Of a DNA stretch of 64,000 bases, positions 45,901 through 57,682 are shown in pieces. A program made the position numbers and the translations under genes. The first letter of the stretch is position 1; every line of letters starts with the position of its first letter. The notes under the pieces were generated by a model. It was not told the DNA's origin and did no database searches. It saw only the letters and a list, made by a program, of their open reading frames with translations. The stretch comes from Pardosa pseudoannulata (taxonomy: Eukaryota; Arthropoda; Arachnida; Araneae; Lycosidae). Where the stretch lies: assembly GCA_032207245.1 (NCBI GenBank), contig CM063500.1:62460424-62524423 (forward strand), given 5' to 3'.

Positions 45901-48900
45901 TGTCGTAAATTACTTTAACGCTTCTGCCGGTATATTTGAATATTTTTACACTGCAGTAAATGTTATATTTGTCACCCTGTATTAATAGAAGACAGTTGCA
46001 ATGCCAGATTATTCTAAAAATGTGTGCTCATAGTCAGTACACCCACATTAAATGTTAGGGCAGTCGTATTGACATTCGTGCATTGCAACTGTTCTTCCCG
46101 GCATATTCAAGGAAATCGTTACTCGAAATGTCGTAAATTACTTTAACGCTTCTGCCGGTATATTTGAATATTTTTACACTGCAGTAAATGTTATATTTGT
46201 CACCCTGTATTAATAGAAGACAGTTGCAATGCCAGATAATTCTAAAAATGTGTGCTCATAATCAGCACACCCACATTAAATATTAGGGCGGTCGTATTGA
46301 CATTCGTGCATTGCAACTGTTCTTCCCGGCATATTCAAGCCAATCGATACTCGAATTGTCGTAATTGCCTATAACGCTTGTGCCGGTATATTTGAATATT
46401 TTTACACTGCAGTAAATGTTATTTTTGTCACCCTGTATTAATAGAAGACAGTTGCAATGCCAGATTATTCTAAAAATATGTGCTCATAATCAGTACACCC
46501 ACATTAAATGTTAGGGCAGTCGTATTGACATTCGTGCATTGCAACTGTTCTTCCAGGCATATTCAAGGAAATCGATACTCGAAATGTCGTAAATTACTTT
46601 AACGCTTCTGCCGGTATATTTGAATATTTTTACACTGCAGTAAATGTTATATTTGTCACCCTGTATTAATAGAAGACAGTTGCAATGCCAGATTATTCTA
46701 AAAATATGTGCTCATAATCAGTACACCCACATTAAATGTTAGGGCAGTCGTATTGACATTCGTGCATTGCAACTGTTCTTCCAGGCATATTCAAGGAAAT
46801 CGATACTCGAAATGTCGTAAATACCTTTAACGCTTCTGCCGGCATATTTGAATATTTTTACACTGCAGTAAATGTTATATTTGTCACCCTGTATTAATAG
46901 AAGACAGTTGCAATGCCAGATAATTCTAAAAATGTGTGCTCATAATCAGCACACCCACATTAAATATTAGGGCGGTCGTATTGACATTCGTGCATTGCAA
47001 CTGTTCTTCCCGGCATATTCAAGGAAATCGTTACTCGAAATGTCGTAAATTACTTTAACGCTTGTGCCGGTATGTTTGAATATTTTTACATTGCAGTAAC
47101 TGTTCTTTTTGTCACCCTGTATTAATAGAAGACAGTTGCAATGCCAGATTATTCTAAAAATATGTGTGCTCATAGTCAGTACACCCACATTAAATGTTAG
47201 GGCAGTCGTATTGACATTCGTGCATTGCAACTGTTCTTCCAGGCATATTCAAGGAAATCGTTACTCGAAATGTCGTAAATTCCTTTAACGCTTCTGCCGG
47301 TATATTTGAATATTTTTACACTGCAGTAAATGTTATATTTGTCACCCTGTATTAATAGAAGACAGTTGCAATGCCAGATTATTCTAAAAATGTGTGCTCA
47401 GTCAGTACACCCACATTAAATGTTAGGGCGGTCGTATTGACATTCGTGCATTGCAACTGTTCTTCCCGGCATATTCAAGGAAATCGTTACTCGAAATGTC
47501 GTAAATTACTTTAACGCTTCTGCCGGTATATTTGAATATTTTTACACTGCAGTAAATGTTATATTTGTCACCCTGTATTAATAGAAGACAGTTGCAATGC
47601 CAGATTATTCTAAAAATATGTGCTCATAATCAGTACACCCACATTAAATGTTAGGGCAGTCGTATTGACATTCGTGCATTGCAACTGTTCTTCCAGGCAT
47701 ATTCAAGGAAGTCTATACTCGAATTGCCGTAAATTCCTTTAACGCTTCTGCCGGTATGTTTGAATATTTTTACACTGCAGTAAATGTTATATTTGTCACC
47801 CTGTATTAATAGAAGACAGTTGCAATACCAGATTATTCTAAAAATGTGTGTTCATAGTCAGTACACCCACATTAAATGTTAGGGCAGTCGTATTGACATT
47901 CGTGCATTGCAACTGTTCTTCCAGGCATATTCAAGGAAATCGATACTCGAAATGTCGTAAATACCTTTAACGCTTCTGCCGGCATATTTGAATATTTTTA
48001 CACTGCAGTAAATGTTATATTTGTCACCCTGTATTAATAGAAGACAGTTGCAATGCCAGATTATTCTAAAAATGTGTGCTCAGTCAGTACACCCACATTA
48101 AATGTTAGGGCAGTCGTATTGACATTCGTGCATTGCAACTGTTCTTCCAGGCATATTCAAGGAAATCGATACTCGAAATGTCGTAAATACCTTTAACGCT
48201 TCTGCCGGCATATTTGAATATTTTTACACTGCAGTAAATGTTATATTTGTCACCCTGTATTAATAGAAGACAGTTGCAATGCCAGATTATTCTAAAAATG
48301 TGTGCTCATAATCAGCACACCCACATTAAATATTAGGGCGGTCGTATTGACATTCGTGCATTGCAACTGTTCTTCCCGGCATATTCAAGGAAATCGTTAC
48401 TCGAAATGTCGTAAATTACTTTAACGCTTCTGCCGGTATATTTGAATATTTTTACACTGCAGTAAATGTTATATTTGTCACCCTGTATTAATAGAAGACA
48501 GTTGCAATGCCAGATTATTCTAAATATATGTGTGCTCATAGTCAGTACACCCACATTAAATGTTAGGGCAGTCGTATTGACATTCGTGCATTGCAACTGT
48601 TCTTCCAGGCATATTCAAGGAAATCGATACTCGAAATGTCGTAAATTCCTTTAACGCTTCTGCCGGCATATTTGAATATTTTTACACTGCAGTAAATGTT
48701 ATATTTGTCACCCTGTATTAATAGAAGACAGTTGCAATGCCAGATTATTCTAAAAATGTGTGCTCATAGTCAGTACACCCACATTAAATGTTAGGGCAGT
48801 CGTATTGACATTCGTGCATTGCAACTGTTCTTCCCGGCATATTCAAGGAAATCGATACTCGAAATGTCGTAAATACCTTTAACGCTTCTGCCGGTATGTT

Positions 48901-51187
48901 TGAATATTTTTACACTGCAGTAACTGTTATTTTTGTCACCCTGTATTTATAGAAGACAGTTGCAATGCCAGATTATTCTAAAAATGTGTGCTCAGTCAGT
49001 ACACCCACATTAAATGTTAGGGCAGTCGTATTGACATTCGTGCATTGCAACTGTTCTTCCCGGCATATTCAAGGAAATCGATACTCGAAATGTCGTAAAT
49101 ACCTTTAACGCTTCTGCCGGTATGTTTGAATATTTTTACACTGCAGTAACTGTTATTTTTGTCACCCTGTATTTATAGAAGACAGTTGCAATGCCAGATT
49201 ATTCTAAAAATGTGTGCTCATAGTCAGTACACCCACATTAAATGTTAGGGCAGTCGTATTGACATTCGTGCATTGCAACTGTTCTTCCCGGCATATTCAA
49301 GGAAATCGATACTCGAAATGTCGTAAATTCCTTTAACGCTTCTGCCGGTATGTTTGAATATTTTTACACTGCAGTAACTGTTATTTTTGTCACCCTGTAT
49401 TTATAGAAGACAGTTGCAATGCCAGATTATTCTAAAAATGTGTGCTCAGTCAGTACACCCACATTAAATGTTAGGGCAGTCGTATTGACATTCGTGCATT
49501 GCAACTGTTCTTCCCGGCATATTCAAGGAAATCGATACTCGAAATGTCGTAAATACCTTTAACGCTTCTGCCGGTATGTTTGAATATTTTTACACTGCAG
49601 TAACTGTTATTTTTGTCACCCTGTGTTAATAGAAGACAGTTGCAATGCCAGATTATTCTAGAAATGTGCGCTCGTAGTCAGTACACCCACATTAAATATT
49701 AAGGCAATCGTGTTGGCTTTCATGCATTGCAACTGTTCTTTACAGAAAATTCAAGCGGATACATTGTTAAAATGACAGTTTTATGGGAAATTTGTCAGTA
49801 TGTTTTTACTTTTTCTTACACTGCAGTAATTTTCATTTTTTATGTTGTATTAATAAAAGGCAATTGGAATATTATATTCTAAAATTATCTTTGCTCGTGG
49901 TCGGTGCACTCTCCTTAAGTTTAAGTTTTAGATTTTTCTTGGCTTTAATGGAAAGCAATTGATATTTTCAAATTGAGGATGATCTTCAGTTAAAATGTTA
50001 ATTTCTTTTGTAAATTTCTCATTGTGTTTAACGATTCTTAAATTGCAGTAGTTGCCAGTTTTTATATCCTACTAGGATGTAGTAGCAATGTCATGATATT
50101 CAAAAAATACGTATGCACATTTTTACCGATCGCATATGTGTTAGTGCAGTTGTATTGACATTTCTGTAGAGCAATTGACTCTCCAGACAACATAAAACAA
50201 ATATTCAAAACGTTGTAGTAATTTTTTCAGTATGTTTCATTTTTAAATATGTGTCACTTTTACTTTACCTGAACACAGATGCACTGCCAGACATTAATCT
50301 GAATATAGATATATTCATGTTAAGTGCAGCAACATTTAACGTTAATTTTATTTTCTTGATTCTTGTTGCTGAACTAGTTTTCTCGGCTAAATACAGCTAA
50401 ATCTGTAGTTTAAATTCAATTTGCTATAGAAATTACGTAAGGTTCATAATTTAACTGCATTATTTTTTCCATGTTTTCCTTTATTTTCTGTCTTTCCTGC
50501 TGAATACGAATTCTGCCCTCATTAAATTATCGGATACAGTTGTAATTTCATATTCTAAAAGCATGGGAACTCTTGTTTAGTGCCCCAACCTATTAATACT
50601 GTCTACATGACTATTTTACCACACATTCACCACCATGCATGTATTAAATGAATTAGGTTAATTTTTGTTCGTGAAAATACCATTTCTCAATAAATGCGAA
50701 TAATATTTTCTAATAAAACGCAGGTAATATTCATAGTGTAACAGTTATAAACAAACATCAAAGTAAAATGGGAAAAAATATCCTGGCTGGAGTATATCCC
50801 GACCAGTATTGAAAGCTTGGATTTAAAGTGTTTTACAGAGTAGGTGCCACTATGGATGTAAACATTTAATGAATTGGGGAAATAACTTTTCACACCGTGA
50901 CTCGGATGAATTTCATTTTTAATGTTTTTTATAGAAATTTCTATTTTTTAAGTGTGTCTTAGCACTAATAAATTCTTGCATTCTATTTAAATATAGATAT
51001 ATTATATTCATATTAAATTATTCTTTTAAAATAGACATTTTAAATAACTTATATTTGATACTCTAATTTTTTTTTGTTTTCCATGTTGAATGTTATGGAG
51101 ATTTTTAAGAGCAATGTTCTGGTACTTTCATCCTTCTGGTTATTATCTTGAAGAATTTGAAGTTTCTGAAGTTTGATTCCTCTCTAG
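37958..51187 (+). CDS. Tentative spliced gene or lncRNA (exons 37958-37986, 39561-39578, 41701-41750, 51110-51187)
   Basis: Four segments have convincing splice contexts. Exon 1 ends CTTAAA|GTAAGT. The 18-nt microexon follows a T-rich tract with AACAG and ends TTACAG|GTATT. Exon 3 has a TACTAAT branch-like site, TTTTCAG and AAG|GTAAGAG. Exon 4 ends CTCTAG|GTAAGT but has a weaker acceptor. From the ATG at 37972 (good Kozak context, AAAATGG) the phases join openly: MEHLK, DFVKLQ, GTKDLFYSGTFLRGNSR, then AMFWYFHPSGYYLEEFEVSE and a stop at 51174. Another frame from 37958 is also open. I do not recognise the peptide. The intron before exon 4 contains the 228-bp satellite. A non-coding transcript or chance are real alternatives. 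Confidence 0.3.
38000..39555. other. AT-rich non-coding region
   Basis: No recognised gene or repeat; would be intron 1 of the tentative gene. Confidence 0.4.
39757..39889. mobile_element. Palindromic MITE, copy 2
   Basis: Ends GTTCTGGTCTAACC and, reversed, GGGTTGGTCTCACT, with TTA on both outer sides. The TTA duplication suggests a PIF/Harbinger relationship. The internal CGTTTAACAGCTAACCG is shared with copy 1. Confidence 0.65.
39927..39989. repeat. Poly(T) tract
   Basis: Sixty or so consecutive T. Confidence 0.95.
40554..40734 (+). mobile_element. tRNA-derived SINE, copy 3
   Basis: Flanked by AAGTATGTGTGC at 40542-40553 and AAATATGTGTGC at 40735-40746 (one mismatch). The head contains TGGTCTAATGATAGAGCG and box B GGGTGCGAATCC; the body has GTAGCCGTTCGGAATTGGC. 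The head does not fold as a functional tRNA because the acceptor stem is not paired. Confidence 0.85.
42003..42127 (+). mobile_element. tRNA-derived SINE, degraded copy
   Basis: Box B-like AGGTTCGAAG, GCATGGATGCTAGTC, GATGCAAAGATTATACCATAGCACTC and tail AAATTCAAACCAAAC match the family at reduced identity. Confidence 0.5.
42511..43254 (-). mobile_element. pogo/Tigger-like element, both ends present
   Basis: Inverted ends CAGTGGACTCTGCTTAATGT and, reversed, CGGTGGACTCCGCTTAATGT, both followed by GATC and flanked by TA. 744 bp. The reading direction is taken from its similarity to the fragment at 3094-3669, whose transposase start (WKRNDLILKQK) is degraded here. Frame 43193-42834 is leader sequence and not a gene. 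Confidence 0.78.
43260..44100. other. AT-rich region without recognised features
   Basis: Nothing identifiable before the satellite edge. Confidence 0.5.
44100..49790 (+). repeat. 228-bp satellite array, about 23 clear copies plus decayed edges
   Basis: The CACCCTGTATTAATAGAAGA landmark recurs every 227-231 bp from about 44598 to 49617. Each unit has ACAGTTGCAATGCCAGATTA, CATTAAATGTTAGGGCAGTC, GTGCATTGCAACTGTTCTTC, CTCGAAATGTCGTAA and GCCGGTATATTTGAATATTT. Within each unit ACAGTTGCAATGC and GCATTGCAACTGT form a 13-bp inverted repeat about 75 nt apart. Units at both margins (44150-44560 and 49790-50650) are progressively diverged. The recurring 87-codon minus-strand frames are a by-product of the period. 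Confidence 0.95.
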
Positions 51188-51435
51188 GTAAGTAAATTCA
51201 GATTTATAATTGAGTATTTTAAATACCCATTTTAACCCCTTACATTCCTCTGGCTTATATATACGTCCGTCGCAGTCAATGCTTTAACTGTCTTAGACGT
51301 ATACATCTGCCTTCCTGTTGTATATTTCTTAGTCATTTTATGTTTGTCATTTAAATACATTCTCTAGTATAGCATTTTAAGCATAAGTGGTATATGCATA
51401 CGCATTATGAGGCAATTAACGCATTAAGTGAGCAA
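49790..51435. other. Decayed satellite edge, then AT-rich sequence
   Basis: 49790-50650 retains weak similarity to the 228-bp unit (TGCATTGCAACTG-like and ATTATATTCTAAAA segments). 50650-51100 shows nothing. The candidate exon at 51110-51187 follows. Confidence 0.5.
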
Positions 51436-51438
<3 letters not shown>

Positions 51439-51501
<63 letters not shown>

Positions 51502-51545
51502 ATATATATATGATATATATATATGATATATATGATATATATGAT
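51439..51545. repeat. (TA)n and ATATATGAT repeat
   Basis: Pure TA run followed by ATATATATGAT repeats. Confidence 0.95.
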
Positions 51546-51667
51546 CAAATGCAAATCACATATGCACACGAATGAGGCAGTTAAGGGGTTAATGAGTTAA
51601 AAATTTTCCTATAAAAAAGATCATGAAATTTCTTTTCTTAGTTTAGGATTAGTTTTTAAAGAACCGA

Positions 51668-52108
51668 TTATTTATGTAATATGTAAGTTCAATGATAAAG
51701 CGTATGAAAATAATGCAGACGATAATTTAAAATAAGTAATGATTAAATGAGATGGTTAAAGGAATGACGTCATAATGCTAGAAAAGTTATTTTTACCTAT
51801 TATGTAATAAATTGATAATTTTAATCGCCTGCTCTTAACCGGGGAAAATAGGACTTGAAATAAACGCTCGAAAAGGGGGGAAAGGGGTGGATTTAGAACG
51901 GTTTCTAGACAAGTTTTTTCCTTTCTGTGATAAAAGCATATTTATACCAATTTTAGAATCGGATCGTTAGTCTAGGAGATGGCAAACTTTACTCGCTTTG
52001 AATTTTTCTAATCCAAACTCATCTAGAATCTAATATAGATGGCTCTATCCGTTCCAGGTCCAACCGCTTCGTAAATTCGATTAGACGGATAGATAACTTA
52101 TATAGGGA
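51668..52108 (-). mobile_element. HelA Helitron, 3'-truncated, minus strand
   Basis: Reversed, it opens TTCCCTATATAAGTTATC and continues with the family body (GAAGCGGTTGGACCTGGAAC, CCCGGTTAAGAGCAGGCGAT, ATGACGTCATTCC). It is cut at the GTAATATAAATAATC side. It carries a longer internal segment (51920-52010, TTTATACCAATTTTAGAATC) also present in the copy at 60361 but not in most others. Confidence 0.72.
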
Positions 52109-52464
52109 ATGAGATCATGAAATTTTCTTTTACTTTTCTTAGTTTCATATTAGACTTAAAATATCCGAAGTAGAACTGTCTCAATTTAGAAATTTACATT
52201 TATGCTTAAATATTAATCTCTTTACATCCAAGTAAAACGGATTCTAATATGTTCGAAAGCTACTATTTAGTTCTGGCACATCTGAATAATTTTGTGCAAG
52301 TTGAGAAAGAATAATTTTTATTTAGCATTTGGTATTTCTATGTAATATTTAAGGAGGCTTATGTAGGATGCTAATGTGTGTAGGTGTTTCCACTATTTAG
52401 TGGTATGCAAGGTGTTAAACACCCAAAGGTGCTTTCCGTTAGAACCCTTTAAAAGTCTAATCCC

Positions 52465-52530
52465 CTATATAATAATAGCCTAAAGTCTACCTATAGTGTG
52501 AATGCAGTTTAGAATCCGGTTGAACCAATA
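52465..52530 (+). mobile_element. HelA Helitron, strongly deleted
   Basis: The 5' end TCCCCTATATAATAATAGCC is joined directly to a 3'-proximal segment GTGAATGCAGTTTAGAATC. Confidence 0.6.
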
Positions 52531-52609
52531 TAAAATATTTACATTTAGTGGGCAGAACATGCACATTAAGTAACAGAATAATATTTAATATGTTGCATGG
52601 CACCTGTCG

Positions 52610-52651
52610 GAGACGTCAGTCTACTTTGGCTCATGAGAGGACTGACGTCTC
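52610..52651. other. Perfect 12-bp stem hairpin
   Basis: GAGACGTCAGTC at 52610-52621 pairs perfectly with GACTGACGTCTC at 52640-52651 across an 18-nt loop. Function unknown. Confidence 0.7.
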
Positions 52652-52722
52652 ACAGACATCATTGTATGTCAAAGAATTAAGCTGTAAATCATTTTATGTA
52701 TTAATTTTGTGCTAATTTAGCT

Positions 52723-52853
52723 ACTAGTGAACTTACTAGCGAACTTACTAGCGAACTTACTAGCGAACTTACTAGCGAACTTACTAGCGAACTTACTAGC
52801 GAACTTACTAGCGAACTTACTAGCGAACTTACTAGCGAACTTACTAGCGAACT
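52723..52853 (+). repeat. 12-bp minisatellite
   Basis: Ten tandem GAACTTACTAGC units, essentially without mutations, with one variant unit at the start and a partial one at the end. Confidence 0.95.
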
Positions 52854-53348
52854 GAACAATGAACGTTATTATTGGATCATTATTAAAATTACTATTTGGT
52901 GGATGTGAATTTGATTTACACTGCTACTTTTACCACGTTTGTAATAAATAAAATTAACATTTCATGTAAAAAAAAGCTGAAATATTCCTCCATTATGTTT
53001 TAAAATATTTAACATTTTAAGGACAAACCTTGCTGTTCAAGCATTTTTATGCTAACTAGATGTTACGATGATTGGGTACTGGCCATATTGGATTTCTCTA
53101 TGTCTGTTAAAACTGAACATTTAAAAGTGTCTTTAACCTAATATTTACTGTGACAGAACAAAAAATTCTTCATAATGCATTATTAAGCTTTCAAAAAAGA
53201 GTAAGGAAGAATAAATGTTTCATGCTTAGTTTCTGGAAAACTTCGATATCTTTTTAGAATGAAAATATTTCCTAGTACGCATTTTTATAAAGATAATTGA
53301 TTTTACCCTGAAGAAATTTGATCTCTATAAGACTACAAAATTTGTTTA

Positions 53349-53562
53349 GACCGAACAATGGCCGATTGGTTGGGGTGCTGGCCTTCGATACCGGAGTTCG
53401 TGGGTTCGAATCCCATATTGGCATGGATGTTCGTAGCCGTTCGGAATCGGCTTTAAGCATTAGGTCCCGGTTTCATTAGCCCTCGTGTTGCAAAAAGTAG
53501 ACAGTAGCCCTCCAAACCAAAGCAAACCAAACCAAGCCAAGGCAAACCAAGCCAAGCCAAGG
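53349..53562 (+). mobile_element. tRNA-derived SINE, copy 4
   Basis: Perfect 13-bp duplication CAAAATTTGTTTA at 53336-53348 and 53563-53575. The head reads TGGCCGATTGGTTGGGGTGC with box B GGGTTCGAATCCC; the body GTAGCCGTTCGGAATCGGC and GTAGACAGTAGCCCTCC. The tail is expanded into CAAACCAAGC-type repeats. This is the best-preserved copy. Confidence 0.9.
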
Positions 53563-53894
53563 CAAAATTTGTTTATAGAAATCTGCTCAGAAGCAAAGCA
53601 ATTTTACACAGGGGTAAAAGGATGCGAGATTTATCCAATATGGTTGGTACCTAATCACGTTGACTAACCTCATAATGGTTTTCATCCTTAGGTCTAAATT
53701 CTTTATTTTCTCGAGCTGTGTTCACATATGTACACCACATGGATCAAAAATTAGAATATGCCCACTGAGAATTTTAATAAATTATTGGAAGGAAGACAAA
53801 CGAAACATTAATTACAAAGACATTTTTAACTCCGTAATCGCATAATTTTGGGGAAAACGGTCATAAGTGTCATATTCAAGAAAAATTGCATAAA

Positions 53895-53896
<2 letters not shown>

Positions 53897-53929
<33 letters not shown>
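53897..53929. repeat. Poly(T) tract
   Basis: Uninterrupted T run. Confidence 0.95.
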
Positions 53930-53936
<7 letters not shown>

Positions 53937-54092
53937 CTTAATTTTTAACTTTAGAGTTCATTTTCAGTTTAAAATAAATTTTTTTTTGAAAATCCAATAA
54001 TCAGGGTAATGACTCAATGTTAATTTTTACGATAAATATTATGAATAAAAATTTTTTTTTAAAGGTTGAAAGAATTTCATTAAACTTACGTC

Positions 54093-54797
54093 TCCCCTAT
54101 ATAATAGCCTAAGTTATCTGTCCGTCCATCCTCGAATTTATGAGTTAGGGTTAGCGAAATTCAAAGCGAGTCTTTAAAACGTTCGAAATCCATCCCTCCC
54201 CCGTTTCGAGGGTTTAAAGTCATTATTTCAGGCCCTATTTTTCCCGGCTAATAGCAGACGATTGAATTTAACACATAATATATAGGTAAAAATAACAATT
54301 TTTTTGCTAGTATTATGTCATTCCTTTAACCATCTCATTTAATCATTTCTTATTTTAAATTATTTAAATGTTACGTAAATAATTTTCTTCTATATTTGGC
54401 TTAAATAATGTTAGGTACATGTGTGAAAATTCTAAATTTAATCATAGATTATTTTTTGTTAAATTTTATCACCGGTATTAACAGTAAATTCTTTTCTTAA
54501 AAGTCTAGCAATCTATTTCACGAACTAATATCTATCGTTGAAGTTATATAGCTTTGAAAATTAAGTTTTTCGATTTTTTTTTTTTTTTTTATAAATAACC
54601 ACACGGTTTGATGAAATGAATTCTAAACAGTATTAACAGTATCGGAGATTTTAGTGTGTAAAAATTTAAACAATTTATTGAGTGTGTACCAGATAATTTT
54701 CAGCCAAAAAATAAATTTTTTTTCCTTATGGGGTACTTTACAATTCTGGAAAATAAAAAATTTTACTAATTCCGTCAAATGACTTACTATATGCAAG
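54093..54797 (+). mobile_element. HelA Helitron, array copy 1
   Basis: Starts TCCCCTATATAATAG; a small internal deletion removes the GGTTGGACC segment. The 3' end has decayed to CTATATGCAAG. Confidence 0.7.
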
Positions 54798-55031
54798 TAA
54801 TAAAAATATTTAATATTTTTTTTCGTGATAAATCTTAAAGCATGAGATGCAAAGTCCAACAATCATATCTTGGACAGTTATACAGTTTTTTTTCCTGTAT
54901 CTCTTTTGGAACAACAAACTTTCAATCAAATGGTTGAGGTTTTTTATCTAAGCTTAGCACCCCCCCCCATTTTTGCGAAAGTATCTGATATATTGCTTTT
55001 TGTAAATAAAATGCTAGTTTGATCTAACATA

Positions 55032-55848
55032 TCCCCTATATAATAATAGTTTATTTGCCCCTCTGTCCTGGAATTTATGAAGTGGTTGGACCTGGAATGA
55101 ATAGAGGCATCCATATTGGATTCTTTATCAGTTAGGGTTACCAAAATTTAAATGGAGTCTTTAAAACGTTTGAAATCCACACCTTCCGAGCGTTTAATGT
55201 ATTATTTCAAACTTTACTTTCCCCGGTTGAAAAGCAGGCGATTAAATGTACGAATTTATCACACAATTGATAGGTTAAAATAACTTTTTTCTAGCATTAT
55301 GACGTCATTCCTTTGATCATCTCATTTATTTCATTTCATATTTTAATTTTTAAATATCGTCTGCATCCTTTTCATGAGTTTTATCACTGAACTTAGATAT
55401 GACGTAAATAATTTTCTTTTAAATTTAGCTTAAATAATAGATTAGGTTTATATGGGATAATTTTAAATTTAATCATTTTTTTGTTGCAATGGAAATTTTA
55501 TCATCAGTATTAACAGTTAATTATTTTCATAAAAGTCTTGGAGTCTATTTCACCTACTAATAAATATCTATTGTTTAAGTTGTATATCTTTGAAAATTAA
55601 GAAGTTTGGTCATTTGTGTGTTTTCTTTACATAATCACAGTTTGACTAAATGAATTCAGTGCGATTCTAAACGGCATTCACAGTATCGGGGAAACATTAG
55701 AGGAGGGTGAAGATAAACAAATTATTGAGCGTGTTCCAAATAATTCTCAACCAAAAAACAATTTTTTTTTATCTGCCTTATAGTGTACTTTACAATTCTG
55801 AAAAATTAAAATTTTAGTAATTCCGTCATGTGACGGGCTATATTCTAA
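55032..55848 (+). mobile_element. HelA Helitron, array copy 2
   Basis: Starts TCCCCTATATAATAATAG. The 3' hairpin CCGTCATGTGACGG is followed by GCTATATTCTAA. Near full length. Confidence 0.75.
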
Positions 55849-56145
55849 TAGTATAAATATTAATTTTTTTCTTCCATGATAAATCTTAAAGCATAACATG
55901 AAAAGTCCAACAATCGCAACTTGGATAGTTATAAAGAGTTTTCTTCCTGCATCTCTTCTGGAACAACAAACTTTCCATTGTCTTCACGGTTGCGATTTTT
56001 TATCAGTGAGAGGTATGTAATAAAATGCCTTTTAATCAAACAGTTGGGGTTATTATCTAAGCTTAGCCTCCATGTAAATGCAATGGTATCTTATATATTG
56101 TTTTTGTAAATCAAACTCTTTTGAACTGGTATTTTATCTAACATA

Positions 56146-56490
56146 TCCCTATGTAATAATAGCCTAAATTATGTCCGTCTGTCCTCGAATTTATGAAGCG
56201 GTTGGACCTGGAATGGATAGAGGCATCCATATTGAATTCATGAAGAGTTAGGGTTACCATAATTCAAAGGGAGTCTTTAAAACGTTTGAAATCCACACCT
56301 TCAGCTCGTTTAATGCTATTATTTTAAACCCTATTTTCTCCGGTTAAAAGTAGGCGATTAAATGTATCAATTTATCACACACTAAAAAGGTGAGAATAAC
56401 ATATTTTTCTAGAATTATGACGTTATTTCTTTAACCATCTCATTTGTTTCATTTCATATTTTAAATTTAAATATCGTCTGCATTATTTGG
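56146..56490 (+). mobile_element. HelA Helitron, array copy 3, 3'-truncated
   Basis: Starts TCCCTATGTAATAATAGCC and breaks off after TAAATATCGTCTGCATTATT. Confidence 0.7.
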
Positions 56491-56553
56491 CTTCATTCAT
56501 ATGGCTATATTTAGTGATGAAATATAAGTATACGATGTAAATAAAGCATACTA

Positions 56554-57372
56554 TCCCCTATATAATACTAGCCTAAGTTATCTGTCAGTTTTCCCTCGAA
56601 TTTAGGAAGCAGTTGAACCTGGAATGGATAGAAGCATCCATATTGGATTTTAGATAAGTTACGGTTAGCAAAATACAAAGCAACTCTTAAAAGCCACTCC
56701 TTCCCCCCTTTCCGAGCTTTTAATGTCATTATTTCAAGCCCTATGTTCCCCGGTTAAGAGCAGGCAATTAAGTTTCTCATAATAAATAGGTAAAAATAAC
56801 ATTTTTTCTAGCACTATGACGTCCTTCCTTTAACCATTTCATTTAATCATTCCTTATGTTAAATTATTTAAATATCATCTGAGTTATTTTCATACATTTT
56901 ATCACTGAAGTTAGATATTACGTTAATATTATTCTTTTATATTTGGCTTAAATAATAGATTAGGTACATATGTGATAATTCTAAATTTAATCATCGATTA
57001 TTTTTAGTTGCAATGAAAACTTTATCCCCAGTATTAAATAATGAATTCTTTTCATAAAAGTCTGGGAGTTCATTTCACAGACTGATAAATATCTATCGTT
57101 TAAGTTGTACATTTTTGAAAATTAAGAAGTTTGGTCGTTTTGTGTTTGTTTTTATACATAACACGGTTCGACTAAATTAATTCAGTGTGATTCTAAACGG
57201 TATTCACAGTATCGGGAGACTTTAGAGTAGTGTGAGGATAAACAAATTATTGAGAGTGTTCCAAATAATTCTCAGCCAAAAAACAATTTTTTTAATTTGC
57301 CTTATAGGGTACTTTACATTTTTGGAAAATTAAAAATTTTACTAATTGCGTCATGTGACGGGCTATATGTTA
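56554..57372 (+). mobile_element. HelA Helitron, array copy 4
   Basis: Starts TCCCCTATATAATACTAGCC. The hairpin GCGTCATGTGACGG is followed by GCTATATGTTAA. Confidence 0.75.
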
Positions 57373-57682
57373 ATAATATAAATATTAGAAATTTTTTTTC
57401 TTCCATGATAAATCTTAAAGCATAAGATGCAAAGTACAACAATCGCAACTAGGATAGTTAAACAGAGTTTTTTTTTCTGCTTTGGAACAACAATCTTTCC
57501 ATTCTTATCATGGTTCGATTTCTTATGAGTGAAAGATATCGGTCTAGTAAAAGGCCTTTCAATCAAACGGTTGGGTTTTTTTTTTTTTTATCTAAACTTA
57601 GCTCTCCTATTTTTTGCAATGGAATCTGACATATTGCTTTTTGTAAATATAATACTAGTTCAAAATAGTTTGATCTAACATA

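Noticed and set aside
44552..48654. Recurring 62- and 87-codon frames with near-identical peptides
   Set aside because: The 228-bp period is divisible by three, so the same frame reappears in each satellite unit; no start context, splice or family signal supports a gene.
57363..57566. 67-codon minus-strand frame with a hydrophobic stretch (LTILVAIVVLCILCF) as a membrane peptide gene
   Set aside because: It lies in the array spacer, and the corresponding frames in the other spacer copies are interrupted or differ; hydrophobic runs are common in AT-rich translations.
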